From the IMG/VR virus record IMGVR_UViG_3300025438_000177, positions 1 to 20,384 of that record: 20,384 bases of DNA; one strand, 5' to 3'. The stretch is from a virus. Numbering within the stretch: position 1 is the first letter of the stretch; the number at the start of each line of letters is the position of its first letter. Below the pieces are notes generated by a model that was not told where the DNA came from, did no database searches, and saw only the letters and a program-made list of their open reading frames with translations. Shown here piece by piece: positions 1-7,654 of the stretch. The position numbers and the translations under genes are program-made.

Positions 1-962
1 TCAGTATTATTGCGAACTCTCCACTTGCCATTATTGTTTGACATCTGAAAGCTATCACCATTAGCATCTTCTAAGGTAATAGCTGGCGTGGTGCTTACAA
101 TATGGATGGATTGGTCAGGGCTAGAAGTGCCAATACCTAAAGACTCGGTAGATGCATCCCAGAAAAACTTAGGCGTTGTGCCTGTGTCCTCATAGAAGCT
201 GATGTCTCCGTTGGCGTTGTCTATACGAACGCGCTCCGCAACATTGGAGCCCGAGTCATCAACGGTTCTGATTCTGAAAGTCCCAGATGCTTGTAGTAAC
301 TGTGTATTTTGGTCTGTTACGTCAGATTCACTAAAAACATAGTTAGGAGTTAAAGCCGTATGAACAACATTATTAGAGTTGAAGGTTGCAGTCCCATCAA
401 CAGTCAGCTCATCCATCGTGGCTGTGCCAGTAACGTCTATGCCTGTGGCGGTGGTAATTAGTTTGGTTTCGCCATCATAATACACACGTGATTCAGCGCC
501 AGCGTTACCTAAAAAGTATGGGTTCCCGCTTGTGTCACGTAGTCTTAGACTATCAGCGTTAATTAAAAGATTGCCAGTGCCAACTTCATCAATGTAGCTA
601 TTTGACCCATCATGATAAATCTGTAGGTCAGCACTTGCACCGAACGTAGCCTTGTCATTGTCGCCCAATGCTATGCCGCCGTTAGCTGTAATTTCGCCTG
701 AAGCTGTTAAGCTAGTGAATGCGCCGGTAGAGGCAGACGATGCGCCGACAGAAGTGCCGTCAATTGTGCCGCCGTTAATGTCTACATTGGACGCTATAAA
801 GTTAGAGCCATCAGCCCTTGCAAGCTCAAAGCCACCAGCAGTCGCGCCGTCATGGACAACAAGTGTTTCTTTTGTGGTGTTTACCGAAATCTCACCTTCC
901 AAGCCTGTAAAGGTTGCGTGTTCAGTGGTGGTTCCTCTGCGTCTCTGTACTGCTGTAGTCAT
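1..962 (-). CDS. Tail fibre protein, Mtd-like N-terminus (3' end outside window)
   Basis: The frame is open from an ATG at 962 to the window edge, giving 320 codons with no stop. GGAG lies 7 bases before the ATG. The N-terminus (about residues 5-48) has the QRRRGT...GLEGEISVN...LVVHDG pattern of the major-tropism-determinant N-terminal fold, which in other phages attaches fibres to the virion. Next comes low-complexity Gly/Ser/Thr/Ala sequence, then a block with ADLQIYHDGSNSYI (about 110-125). Near the cut end is SLGIGTSSP, a phrase often found ahead of an S74-type chaperone domain or another fibre tip, which would lie beyond the window. The gene starts 4 bases after the tail assembly chaperone gene, and such chaperones usually accompany fibres. 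The likely role is receptor recognition at the tail tip. The receptor-binding part is not visible. Confidence 0.85.
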   Translation of the reverse strand, partial: MTTAVQRRRGTTTEHATFTGLEGEISVNTTKETLVVHDGATAGGFELARADGSNFIASNVDINGGTIDGTSVGASSASTGAFTSLTASGEITANGGIALGDNDKATFGASADLQIYHDGSNSYIDEVGTGNLLINADSLRLRDTSGNPYFLGNAGAESRVYYDGETKLITTATGIDVTGTATMDELTVDGTATFNSNNVVHTALTPNYVFSESDVTDQNTQLLQASGTFRIRTVDDSGSNVAERVRIDNANGDISFYEDTGTTPKFFWDASTESLGIGTSSPDQSIHIVSTTPAITLEDANGDSFQMSNNNGKWRVRNNT

Positions 963-966
963 CTTA

Positions 967-1305
967 TTACTCCGGCTTAGTTGGCCAAATTATATCATCT
1001 ATGGAAGTTGCGTCAGCATAGGTTTCTGGAATGTCTCGCAGTGCTTGCCTATAAGCTGACCATTTAGTCTTTTTTGCTTTAGATAATGGGCTGTCTGGGA
1101 ATTGCGTCCAATCTGATAACGCCAAAAGATTGTCTCGCATATCGCGCAAAGGAGGTTGATATAAGTCCTCAGTATCTGGCGCAATTATACCCTCAACCAA
1201 AGACTCGCCGTCAGATAGGTTTAACGGCGCATCAGTTGTCAAGCACTGAAGATACCTCAAGACTTTGCCTGTCTCTGTATCTATAACGGAATAAAAATTA
1301 ATCAT
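967..1305 (-). CDS. Tail (fibre) assembly chaperone, Phage_tail_APC-like
   Basis: This is a 112-residue protein. The second half matches the phage tail assembly chaperone family (Pfam Phage_tail_APC, from memory). It has RDNLLALSDWTQFPDSP at about 57-73, followed by W82 and AYRQALRDIP at 84-93. The N-terminal half (YSVIDTETGKV...) is the usual variable part, and the C-terminus ends in a Trp-Pro tail. The ATG overlaps the stop of the large tip protein gene as ATGA, so it is probably translated by coupling. The tail fibre gene follows after 4 bases. Its position between tip protein and fibre fits a helper that folds or attaches the fibre rather than a structural component. It is distinct from the G/GT chaperones at 9495..9982. 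Confidence 0.8.
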   Translation of the reverse strand: MINFYSVIDTETGKVLRYLQCLTTDAPLNLSDGESLVEGIIAPDTEDLYQPPLRDMRDNLLALSDWTQFPDSPLSKAKKTKWSAYRQALRDIPETYADATSIDDIIWPTKPE

Positions 1306-4300
1306 TTCTTAGTCTCCAGCGTCCGAACATAGCCATCAAAAATAACAACAGTGCCGCCAGATGAACTGTATTTTCTTGCATAAACTTTAATGGTATTGGT
1401 GCCATTAACGGTCGTGATAGGAAAAGCCTCAACGCCTCCATACTGATAACTTCTTGACCTAATCAGCACATCGTTCAGATAATAGCTTAACTGCAAGTAA
1501 GGCGCGCCGCTACCTCCAGCAGCAAAGTTTCCTAATACTTCCGCAGGCGCTCCGCTTCCTGTAAAGGTCAAAGTCATAAACAAAGACGCGGTTGTACTGT
1601 TAAAAGTATATGAGCTGGCCAGTGCTGTCGATGTTGGAATTGTCACGGCCTGATCTGCAATCTTCAGAGTATCAACAGCAAGGTTAGCAATTTTAGCTTC
1701 AGTTACAGCAAGGTCTTTAATGTTGGCCGCTTCAATAACGGCATTACTAATCTGCGCCGTGTCAGTAATCACACCAGATGCAGCAATCAAGCCCGCTGTA
1801 ATAGAGTTGGCGGCTATCTTATCTGTAGTGATAGCCTCTGCGAATATCTTGGCAGAAGTAATAGAGTTAGCTGCAATAGCGTCAGCACTAACCGCCCCGG
1901 CCTGAATCTTGCCGGCGGTAATAGCATTGGCGCTAATCTTATCTGAGGTTATCGCATTGGCCGAAATCTTAGCTGCGGTAATAGCATTGGCAGCAATCAG
2001 GTTAGCGGTAATCGCATCAGCAGCAATAGCCGCAGTGGTTATAGATCCGGCACTTATAGAGTCAGCCGTCACAGCACCAGTTGCTATCTTGTTTGAGGTT
2101 ATGGAGTCGGCAGCTATCTTGATCGAAGTAATAGAGTTTGACGCTATCGAATCTGCGGTAACCGCGTTGGCCGCTATTTTAACTGCCGTTATTGAATCGG
2201 CAGCTATCTCTGTAGCGGTTACGGCGTTGGCTGCTATCTTTCCTGCGGTAATCGCGGAAGCACTTATTTCATCAGCAGTAATTGCTCCCGCTGCAATCTT
2301 AGCCGTAGTAATAGCGTCTGCGGCAATACTGTCAGCCACTACCGCACCAGCTTGAATCTTGGCGCTAGTAATGGCGTTAGCAGCAATGGTATCAGCAGTA
2401 ATGGCACCAGCGGCTATCTTATCTGATGTTATGGCGGCAGCGTCTAGCTTTGCAGTGGTGACAGAGCCAGCGGATAATTCAGTTGCAGTAATGGCATCGG
2501 CGGCAATGTCGGCAGCGACAATAGTGTTTGCGGCTATCTTTCCAGAGGTGATCGCGTTGGCTGATATCTCGTCAGCAGTCACAGCTCCAGCGGCTATCTT
2601 GCCAGTTGTAATGGCTGCTGCGGCTATCTCGTCTGCAGTAATTGCTCCCGCTGCAATCTTATCTGTAGTGATGGAATCAGCAGCTATGCTATTGGCAACA
2701 ACTGCGCCAGCGTTTATCTTTGCAGTGGTAATAGCGTTAGCCGAAATAGCATCGGCTGTAATAGCTCCGGCTGCAATGTTTCCCGCCGTAATCGTATTAG
2801 CCGCAATCTTAGCCGAGGTAATGGCGTTTGACGCTATCTTTGTTTCGGTAATAGCTCCGGCAGCGATAACCCCAGCAGTAATGGCATCAGTGGCTATCTT
2901 TGCAGTTGTAACGGCTCCAGAGGCTATCTTTAGCTCACTAACAGCGCCGTCTAATAACTTATCTGCGGTAATAGCATTAGCTGCAATCACATCACCCTGA
3001 ACGGCATCAACTGCTATCTTTGCATTTGTAACGGCATCGTCAGCTAGTTTCAGGGACGTAATTGCGCCGGCCGTAATTGCATCGCTAGTGATTGCGCCAG
3101 CGGCGATAACATCGGCAGTAATAGCATCGGCAGCAATCTTGGCCGTAGTGACTGCATCGTTAGCTAGTTTAAGCTCGCTAATAGCGCCATCTAGTATCTT
3201 GGCAGCAGTAATGGCACCAGCCGCGATAACGTCACCCTGAATGGCATTGACCGCTATTTTGGCATTCGTCACAGCGGCACTGGCTAACTGAGTGCTGGCA
3301 ATCGTTCCCTGAAGGTCAGTCGTTGCAATGGTCGCAATAAATGCAGTCCCATCATAGCGGTAGGTCTTGTTGTCAGTGGTTAAGAATACCTGGCGACCTT
3401 GAAAGTTACCCGTAGTAGGCAATGCCGTCACAATCTCAATAGGGCGCAAATCGTTAGGGAAGTTGGCAGAAGCTAAAGCCCCGCCGATATCAGCAGCAGG
3501 AATCTCCGAAGTCCACGCGCTCCCAGTGTAGCGGTAAATCTTACTGTCAGTGGTCAAGAATACCAGCTTCGGGCCAGTGTATCCGCTTGGGTTTGGCAAT
3601 GCTGTAAGGATGCTAATTGGCTCTATGCCAGAAGCAAAAGAGGCCGCGTCTACTGTTCCAGACTCAATCGAGAAAATGTCATCAGTCCAAGCAGAGGTTG
3701 CCGAATCCCACCGGTAAAGCTTGTTTTCAGTTGTGTGATATTTGATCTGACCGTTAAAGTCGCCGCTTGCAGGTAGTGACGAAACAGGCTCGATGCCGTA
3801 AGCGCCAGACTCAGAAAACAAGTCATTAACCGCCTGACTGAATGAATCGGTGTCAACAAACAGAGTAGTGGCAGATGCAACAGAGGACTCAGCAGATATG
3901 TTGCCACTGTAATCAACAGACTTCAGCCAGTAATAACGGAGAACATTATAGCCAAGGCCGGTTCTTGTGAAGGAGTCACCGCCAGCAACAGAGGTTTTAG
4001 TCGATGTTGCAAAGTTGTTTACCGTGTTCTCCCAGACCTCGACATGGCTGTAATCTGGGTCAGTCGGTGGAACCCAACTAATCGTTACCTCTTTAAGGCC
4101 ACCTGAAGCAGTTACAGAGTCAGGTATTGCAGGGGCATCTGTATCGCCTTGAGCAAGCCCAGACAAAGTAACAAAGTTACTCTTCACGCCTAATTCATTT
4201 ACCGCTCTAATCCTGATGTTGTAATTGGCGCTAGGGGTCACTCCGACAATTATGTACTGGGGAGTTGTTACCGATGTTGAATTGTAGTCCGGCTCGTCAG

Positions 4301-6020
4301 TTTCCACAGCTTCATCAATGGAACCGTAATCAAGAAGAACAGATGCCGCGTCATCAATAAGGCCGTAGTTTTCTGAGGTGTCGTAGTTTGCCGCAATGCT
4401 TCCCAGATCAATAATCGCAGATCCGCGCTGATACTGAACCTCGTAGTGCGTAACGAAAATGTCTGCGCTAGCTGTCCAGTTCAATCTCAAAGATGGCAGC
4501 AGCGTTCCGTCAGACGCGACAACGGTCGTAGAGGTGACAGCAAGGCTTGTTGGTGGCTGGGTAGTTCTACCATTATAAAGGGCAACTTCACCACCTGCCA
4601 AGTAGTCCTGCTGGTCGGAAGATGTCCAGTCGTAGATAGCCGCCGCTGTCTCTATTGCCTGGACGTTAACAACTATCTCGCCGCTGCCGGACAAAGACAG
4701 ATCGTAACCAGTGACCTGAAACACCTTGGCAGACCAGCCCATCTTAGCATTAGTCACCATGATGTTATCACCGGCCCTAAACTTTAGAGCTGATAGATTA
4801 CATGGCACGCTTATTGCCGTTTGCTGTCTTGATCTCAATAAAGCAAGCTTGGCTATGCGCTGCGCTCTGACGTTGTTAGTCGTGAAAGGCAGGGCCAAAT
4901 CAAGGTAGATAGGGTCGCCATCTTCAGTGCTGAATGTAGAGCTTAATTGGGCAGGGTAATCAGCAACAACGTAGTCTTCATCTTCACTTCTAAATACGCC
5001 TTTTACGCCATTATATAAAGACCGGCGTGATTGCTTTGTCTGCACTTCAATGCCACCAACCATAACTGACTCGTCAATTGTGACGGTAGGGGTAACGTAA
5101 GCTGCACCAGAGATAAAATACTCACCGCCGGAATAGCTCAGTGAGCCAGCCATTGCCGTTAGCATTCCCTCGATGTTGTCTTTCTTGGAATTGGCGGTAT
5201 CAATAAGGCCATCTAACGTATAGCGAGGTTGCGTGCCACCAGCGGCTAAAGTAATGGCTTGGTCGCACAAAGTGATGGCAGTCGCTAAGGCCGTAGAATT
5301 GATGTCTAAGGCCGATTCAGCTAACCCGTACTTGGTGTCACGTAGATAGTCGTAAACGCATAAGGCGGGGTTCTGAGTCCATTCAGTAGCGCCTGATACA
5401 GGGTTATAAACTTTCTTGCCTCTAATCACGGCAGATATGTTTGGCAAGCCTTGCGCGAACTCTTCGGCATCGTACTTGAGCCGAACATACATATAGGCAA
5501 CGTCTAGGAGCTTATGGTCATCAGTCCACTGCGAAGATGCTGCAACTAAAGCAGAGTCTGCTGTGGTCTGGCTTCCGTCATGCAGGCCAAGAGAAACATA
5601 AGTACCCCAGTTGCCAACAAAGCTGCCGTTGTCCCATATCTTATCGCTGTTAAAGTAGATTTCTTCAAAGGCATCAATTTCATGGCCCGCCATAGCGATA
5701 ACCATGTGAATGTATTCGTTATCGGTTCCGGTCGAGTCTATGTAAACAATTGCGCCACCCAAACGGATACGGCCATAGACCATCTTGCGCGACGCGTCAG
5801 GCTCTCTAACGGTAATATCTGTGCCTACCATTTGCTGCCCATAACTGGGCTTAGGCATTAACGCGGTTGATATCATAGATAGGCCGGAGCCTATAGCAAA
5901 AGCAGCAGCCATAGTTCCTGCGATACCGAAACCAAACAAGCTAAAACCGCCAACTGCTGCTACAGCGGTAATGCCTGCGCCAGCCGCTCCCACTATTCCT
6001 GCAATTACTGCTGTAGCCAT
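1302..6020 (-). CDS. J-like tail tip / central fibre protein with FN3 domains and decapeptide shaft
   Basis: At 1572 residues this is the largest gene here. Residues 1-55 are hydrophobic and Ala/Gly rich, as in many tip proteins. Residues about 60-480 look like a J-type / phage-tail_3 hub (VREPDASRKMVYGR..., GLPNISAVIRGKKVYNP). Two fibronectin-III-like domains follow, at about 485-622 (the first with an insertion) and 627-720. Three ~57-residue modules occupy 742-914. A shaft of 51 decapeptides spans 907-1416, then a few degenerate repeats. A beta-rich C-terminal domain (about 1458-1572) could form the distal knob. The ATG is preceded by AGGGA. The gene starts 1 base after the GNAT gene and overlaps the next by ATGA. 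It probably sits at the tail tip and contacts the host. No trans-acting chaperone domain is visible at its C-terminus. Confidence 0.88.
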   Translation of the reverse strand: MATAVIAGIVGAAGAGITAVAAVGGFSLFGFGIAGTMAAAFAIGSGLSMISTALMPKPSYGQQMVGTDITVREPDASRKMVYGRIRLGGAIVYIDSTGTDNEYIHMVIAMAGHEIDAFEEIYFNSDKIWDNGSFVGNWGTYVSLGLHDGSQTTADSALVAASSQWTDDHKLLDVAYMYVRLKYDAEEFAQGLPNISAVIRGKKVYNPVSGATEWTQNPALCVYDYLRDTKYGLAESALDINSTALATAITLCDQAITLAAGGTQPRYTLDGLIDTANSKKDNIEGMLTAMAGSLSYSGGEYFISGAAYVTPTVTIDESVMVGGIEVQTKQSRRSLYNGVKGVFRSEDEDYVVADYPAQLSSTFSTEDGDPIYLDLALPFTTNNVRAQRIAKLALLRSRQQTAISVPCNLSALKFRAGDNIMVTNAKMGWSAKVFQVTGYDLSLSGSGEIVVNVQAIETAAAIYDWTSSDQQDYLAGGEVALYNGRTTQPPTSLAVTSTTVVASDGTLLPSLRLNWTASADIFVTHYEVQYQRGSAIIDLGSIAANYDTSENYGLIDDAASVLLDYGSIDEAVETDEPDYNSTSVTTPQYIIVGVTPSANYNIRIRAVNELGVKSNFVTLSGLAQGDTDAPAIPDSVTASGGLKEVTISWVPPTDPDYSHVEVWENTVNNFATSTKTSVAGGDSFTRTGLGYNVLRYYWLKSVDYSGNISAESSVASATTLFVDTDSFSQAVNDLFSESGAYGIEPVSSLPASGDFNGQIKYHTTENKLYRWDSATSAWTDDIFSIESGTVDAASFASGIEPISILTALPNPSGYTGPKLVFLTTDSKIYRYTGSAWTSEIPAADIGGALASANFPNDLRPIEIVTALPTTGNFQGRQVFLTTDNKTYRYDGTAFIATIATTDLQGTIASTQLASAAVTNAKIAVNAIQGDVIAAGAITAAKILDGAISELKLANDAVTTAKIAADAITADVIAAGAITSDAITAGAITSLKLADDAVTNAKIAVDAVQGDVIAANAITADKLLDGAVSELKIASGAVTTAKIATDAITAGVIAAGAITETKIASNAITSAKIAANTITAGNIAAGAITADAISANAITTAKINAGAVVANSIAADSITTDKIAAGAITADEIAAAAITTGKIAAGAVTADEISANAITSGKIAANTIVAADIAADAITATELSAGSVTTAKLDAAAITSDKIAAGAITADTIAANAITSAKIQAGAVVADSIAADAITTAKIAAGAITADEISASAITAGKIAANAVTATEIAADSITAVKIAANAVTADSIASNSITSIKIAADSITSNKIATGAVTADSISAGSITTAAIAADAITANLIAANAITAAKISANAITSDKISANAITAGKIQAGAVSADAIAANSITSAKIFAEAITTDKIAANSITAGLIAASGVITDTAQISNAVIEAANIKDLAVTEAKIANLAVDTLKIADQAVTIPTSTALASSYTFNSTTASLFMTLTFTGSGAPAEVLGNFAAGGSGAPYLQLSYYLNDVLIRSRSYQYGGVEAFPITTVNGTNTIKVYARKYSSSGGTVVIFDGYVRTLETKK
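1773..3302 (-). repeat. 51 tandem decapeptide-coding repeats (30-bp period) in the tip protein
   Basis: Residues 907-1416 split without any gap into 51 units of 10 residues with consensus [I/V]-T-x-x-[K/x]-I-x-A-x-A, for example ITTDKIAAGA, ITADEISANA and VTNAKIAVDA. Hydrophobic residues fall at positions 1 and 6. Lys at position 5 often alternates with Glu, Ser or another residue in the next unit. The array has no Cys, Trp, Tyr, His or Pro and only one Phe (unit 49). After unit 51 the register breaks into 11-residue units and then decays. I infer an extended, probably trimeric beta-structured shaft. The DNA repeats are diverged at synonymous positions. Confidence 0.93.
3279..3797 (-). repeat. 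Three tandem ~57-residue modules ahead of the shaft
   Basis: Residues 742-797, 798-856 and 857-914 of the tip protein share the pattern (G)IEP[VI]..LP...G...G....[YF]...TT[ED][NS]K.YR[WY]...A. The third module runs directly into the first decapeptide, so the two repeat types are joined without a linker. The pattern LP..G..G....T..K.YR is typical of small beta domains in phage fibre stalks. Attachment of the shaft to the hub is inferred. Confidence 0.75.
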
Positions 6021-6021
6021 T

Positions 6022-6477
6022 TTAGTTCCCTAGAAAGCATTTGTGGTAGACACGTTCAATAAGATTAAACCCCATTCTAACCATTAGGCCATCAAACGGG
6101 AACTCAGTTTTCATATTGAGGGTCATTAAAGATACGCCGGAATCTTTGCAGTAGTTATCTGCAAACCTTATAAGCTGCGCGCCTGCACTGCTTTTTCTGT
6201 AGTCCGGCTTAATGTATAGCACATCGGTAGACGCGAAAACATGGCCTTTGTGGTGCATACTTTTCGAGATCATTACCACGCAATAACCCACTAAACCGCT
6301 TTCATCTCTGGCCGTGAATATGTGCAGTATTCCTGCCGCGTCTAGCCTTGCGTATTCTTTCCAGTCTGGGTCTAGCTTGATTGTATCTTGGTTCGGTTCT
6401 GTCTCTGACCAGTGCTTATCTAGCAAGGGGATCATTTCACCCTTCACACTAGGCAGGCACTCAAGTTGATAAATCAC
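6022..6477 (-). CDS. GNAT-family N-acetyltransferase in the tail module
   Basis: This 151-residue protein has the GNAT fold pattern. Strands LHIFTARDE and LVGYCVVMI (about 51-70) precede the motif A strand VLYIKPDYRK with SAGAQLIRFA (86-106), where R94 to G99-A100 form the pyrophosphate-binding turn for acetyl-CoA. A later LMTLNMK strand and a GFNLIERVY end (about 136-144) complete the fold. The start is GTG at 6477. AAGGGG lies 8 bases upstream, and TAGTG couples it to the stop of the preceding tip gene. It sits between two tail-tip genes and ends 1 base before the large tip protein gene. The acceptor cannot be read from sequence. A virion protein (tip or fibre) or a host target are both possible. 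Confidence 0.82.
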   Translation of the reverse strand: MIYQLECLPSVKGEMIPLLDKHWSETEPNQDTIKLDPDWKEYARLDAAGILHIFTARDESGLVGYCVVMISKSMHHKGHVFASTDVLYIKPDYRKSSAGAQLIRFADNYCKDSGVSLMTLNMKTEFPFDGLMVRMGFNLIERVYHKCFLGN

Positions 6478-7094
6478 TATCTATACCCCTTTAGTTCCCC
6501 GCTTGAAGTTCTGTTTGAAGGTTGGGACGCTGGAGAAGGTCTGCCCCATATTATCTCTTGTTGCTGAATCCTGGCGACAAACTCAAAGCCTTTATCCGCT
6601 GGGTGTTCAATCTTTTGATCTTCAGCCGTAAACCTTCGAATAGATGACCGCTCAAAAGCAATCAGTTTGTTTTCTGCTGAGATGGTAATCGTAGATGTCT
6701 CACCTGAATCGGATATGCTCATTACATCCATAAACCCGCTAAACAAGATAACAGGGCTGGAGATAATGTCGGCACTCTCATCAAACGCGCCAAGAAACAA
6801 GGTAATCTTGCGGCCTTGGTATGGCTCATCTCTTGCGATAGCCACCAAAGACTGTTTAATCCCTGAGATAGTTATATTGATACCGTTAGCGGTTAGCTCT
6901 TCCGATTCTTTAACGGGGCTAATCCCCATCAAATCACCAGTGCCAATATAGGTATCACCTGAGTAGACCAGATTGCCTAAGCCAGACCACAAGAATATGT
7001 CAGCCGAATCAAATTCCATCTTGACCAGGTAGATAGGCCGGACTAATTCAGCAGACGCAACCGCCTGCATCTCTGTGCTTAATGTTCTGCTCAT
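6477..7094 (-). CDS. Minor tail / tip protein, DUF2163-like
   Basis: A 205-residue protein. The ATG at 7094 is chosen over an upstream ATG at 7154 because AGAGG lies 7 bases before it and it overlaps the preceding stop as TAATG. The 20 extra upstream residues are the shadow of the previous gene. The sequence begins AELVRPIYLVKMEFDS and contains LWSGLGNLVYSGDTYIGTG (about residues 36-54), a SGIKQSLVAIA segment and repeated beta strands (ITLFLGAF, VILFSGFMDV, STITISAENKL). This recalls the DUF2163 / ORFG13-like tip proteins that follow the distal tail protein. The C-terminus (PSPASQPSNRTSSGE) is low complexity. No catalytic residues are seen. The family call is from memory of its general shape. 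Confidence 0.65.
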   Translation of the reverse strand: MSRTLSTEMQAVASAELVRPIYLVKMEFDSADIFLWSGLGNLVYSGDTYIGTGDLMGISPVKESEELTANGINITISGIKQSLVAIARDEPYQGRKITLFLGAFDESADIISSPVILFSGFMDVMSISDSGETSTITISAENKLIAFERSSIRRFTAEDQKIEHPADKGFEFVARIQQQEIIWGRPSPASQPSNRTSSGELKGYR

Positions 7095-7651
7095 TATAAA
7101 GCCTCTGTAAACGCAAAGGTGAACCCGTATATGGAGGCTGTATCTACAGACCAACCAATGTCGTTAGATGATAGCCGCCAAAGGCTCTTAGGCAAAGTAA
7201 AGACTAGCGCAGTGCTAGTGCTAACCGAGGCCCTTAATGGCGGCTGAAAGCTTAATGTGTTAGCCCCAGAAGCTTTGTCGGCTGTTGCCATATAAAGGTA
7301 ACTACCTAACTGGAAATAGTCACCAGCAGCAACCGCGCTTGATCCTGCGGTAGTCGTGAACGACTCGGCCCTGATAGCTGCGCTGGTTACTGTGGCGGTA
7401 GCTGTGCTTGTATGCAGCGGGCTGCCAAAAGTAAACGTGCCTGACCGACCCTTTAGGCCAACAATAAAAGCTTGTACTGACTTGGCTTCCGCATAGTTAA
7501 GGGCAGGCAGCGTGACTTCACATTCCCACCTAGCGCCCTGATGCTCATACGCCTGCTGGTCAAAGCTAAACGGTGATTCAGATACAGCAACGCTACGCTT
7601 TAGGCGCATATTTAAACTTTGGATACCAACACTGGGAAAAGATAAAGGCAC
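7094..7651 (-). CDS. Distal-tail-like minor tail protein
   Basis: A 185-residue beta-rich protein. The start is GTG at 7651, with GGAG 8 bases upstream inside the 3' end of the tape measure gene. No ATG competes before residue 15. The N-terminal region carries RWECEVTLPALNYAEAKSVQAF followed by GLKGRSGTFTFGSPLH (about 67-82). That pattern, in which a Trp strand leads to a GLxGRxGTF turn, recurs in phage proteins placed right after the tape measure. The middle is Ala/Thr/Ser rich. It ends in TAATG overlap with the next tip gene. Its position after the tape measure suggests it caps the tail tube or joins it to the tip complex, but sequence alone does not prove a Dit fold. Confidence 0.65.
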   Translation of the reverse strand: MPLSFPSVGIQSLNMRLKRSVAVSESPFSFDQQAYEHQGARWECEVTLPALNYAEAKSVQAFIVGLKGRSGTFTFGSPLHTSTATATVTSAAIRAESFTTTAGSSAVAAGDYFQLGSYLYMATADKASGANTLSFQPPLRASVSTSTALVFTLPKSLWRLSSNDIGWSVDTASIYGFTFAFTEAL

Positions 7652-7654
7652 TGA

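Noticed and set aside
1-962. Diversity-generating retroelement, suggested by the Mtd-like fibre
   Set aside because: No reverse transcriptase, template repeat or adenine-variable repeat is visible. The Mtd-like N-terminus is common in fibres without such a system.
1720-3000. Long plus-strand ORFs (61, 148 and 213 codons) opposite the decapeptide array
   Set aside because: They are produced by the 30-bp period and Ala/Ile codons of the real minus-strand gene and have a repetitive Ala/Ile/Val product with no plausible start sites.
1773-3302. CRISPR-like array, suggested by regular 30-bp spacing
   Set aside because: Every repeat is in one open reading frame, units are diverged, and there are no spacers of unrelated sequence.
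7095-7154. Upstream extension of the DUF2163-like gene to ATG 7154
   Set aside because: The 20 extra codons lie inside the preceding gene, and the ATG at 7094 has the better ribosome binding site and TAATG coupling.
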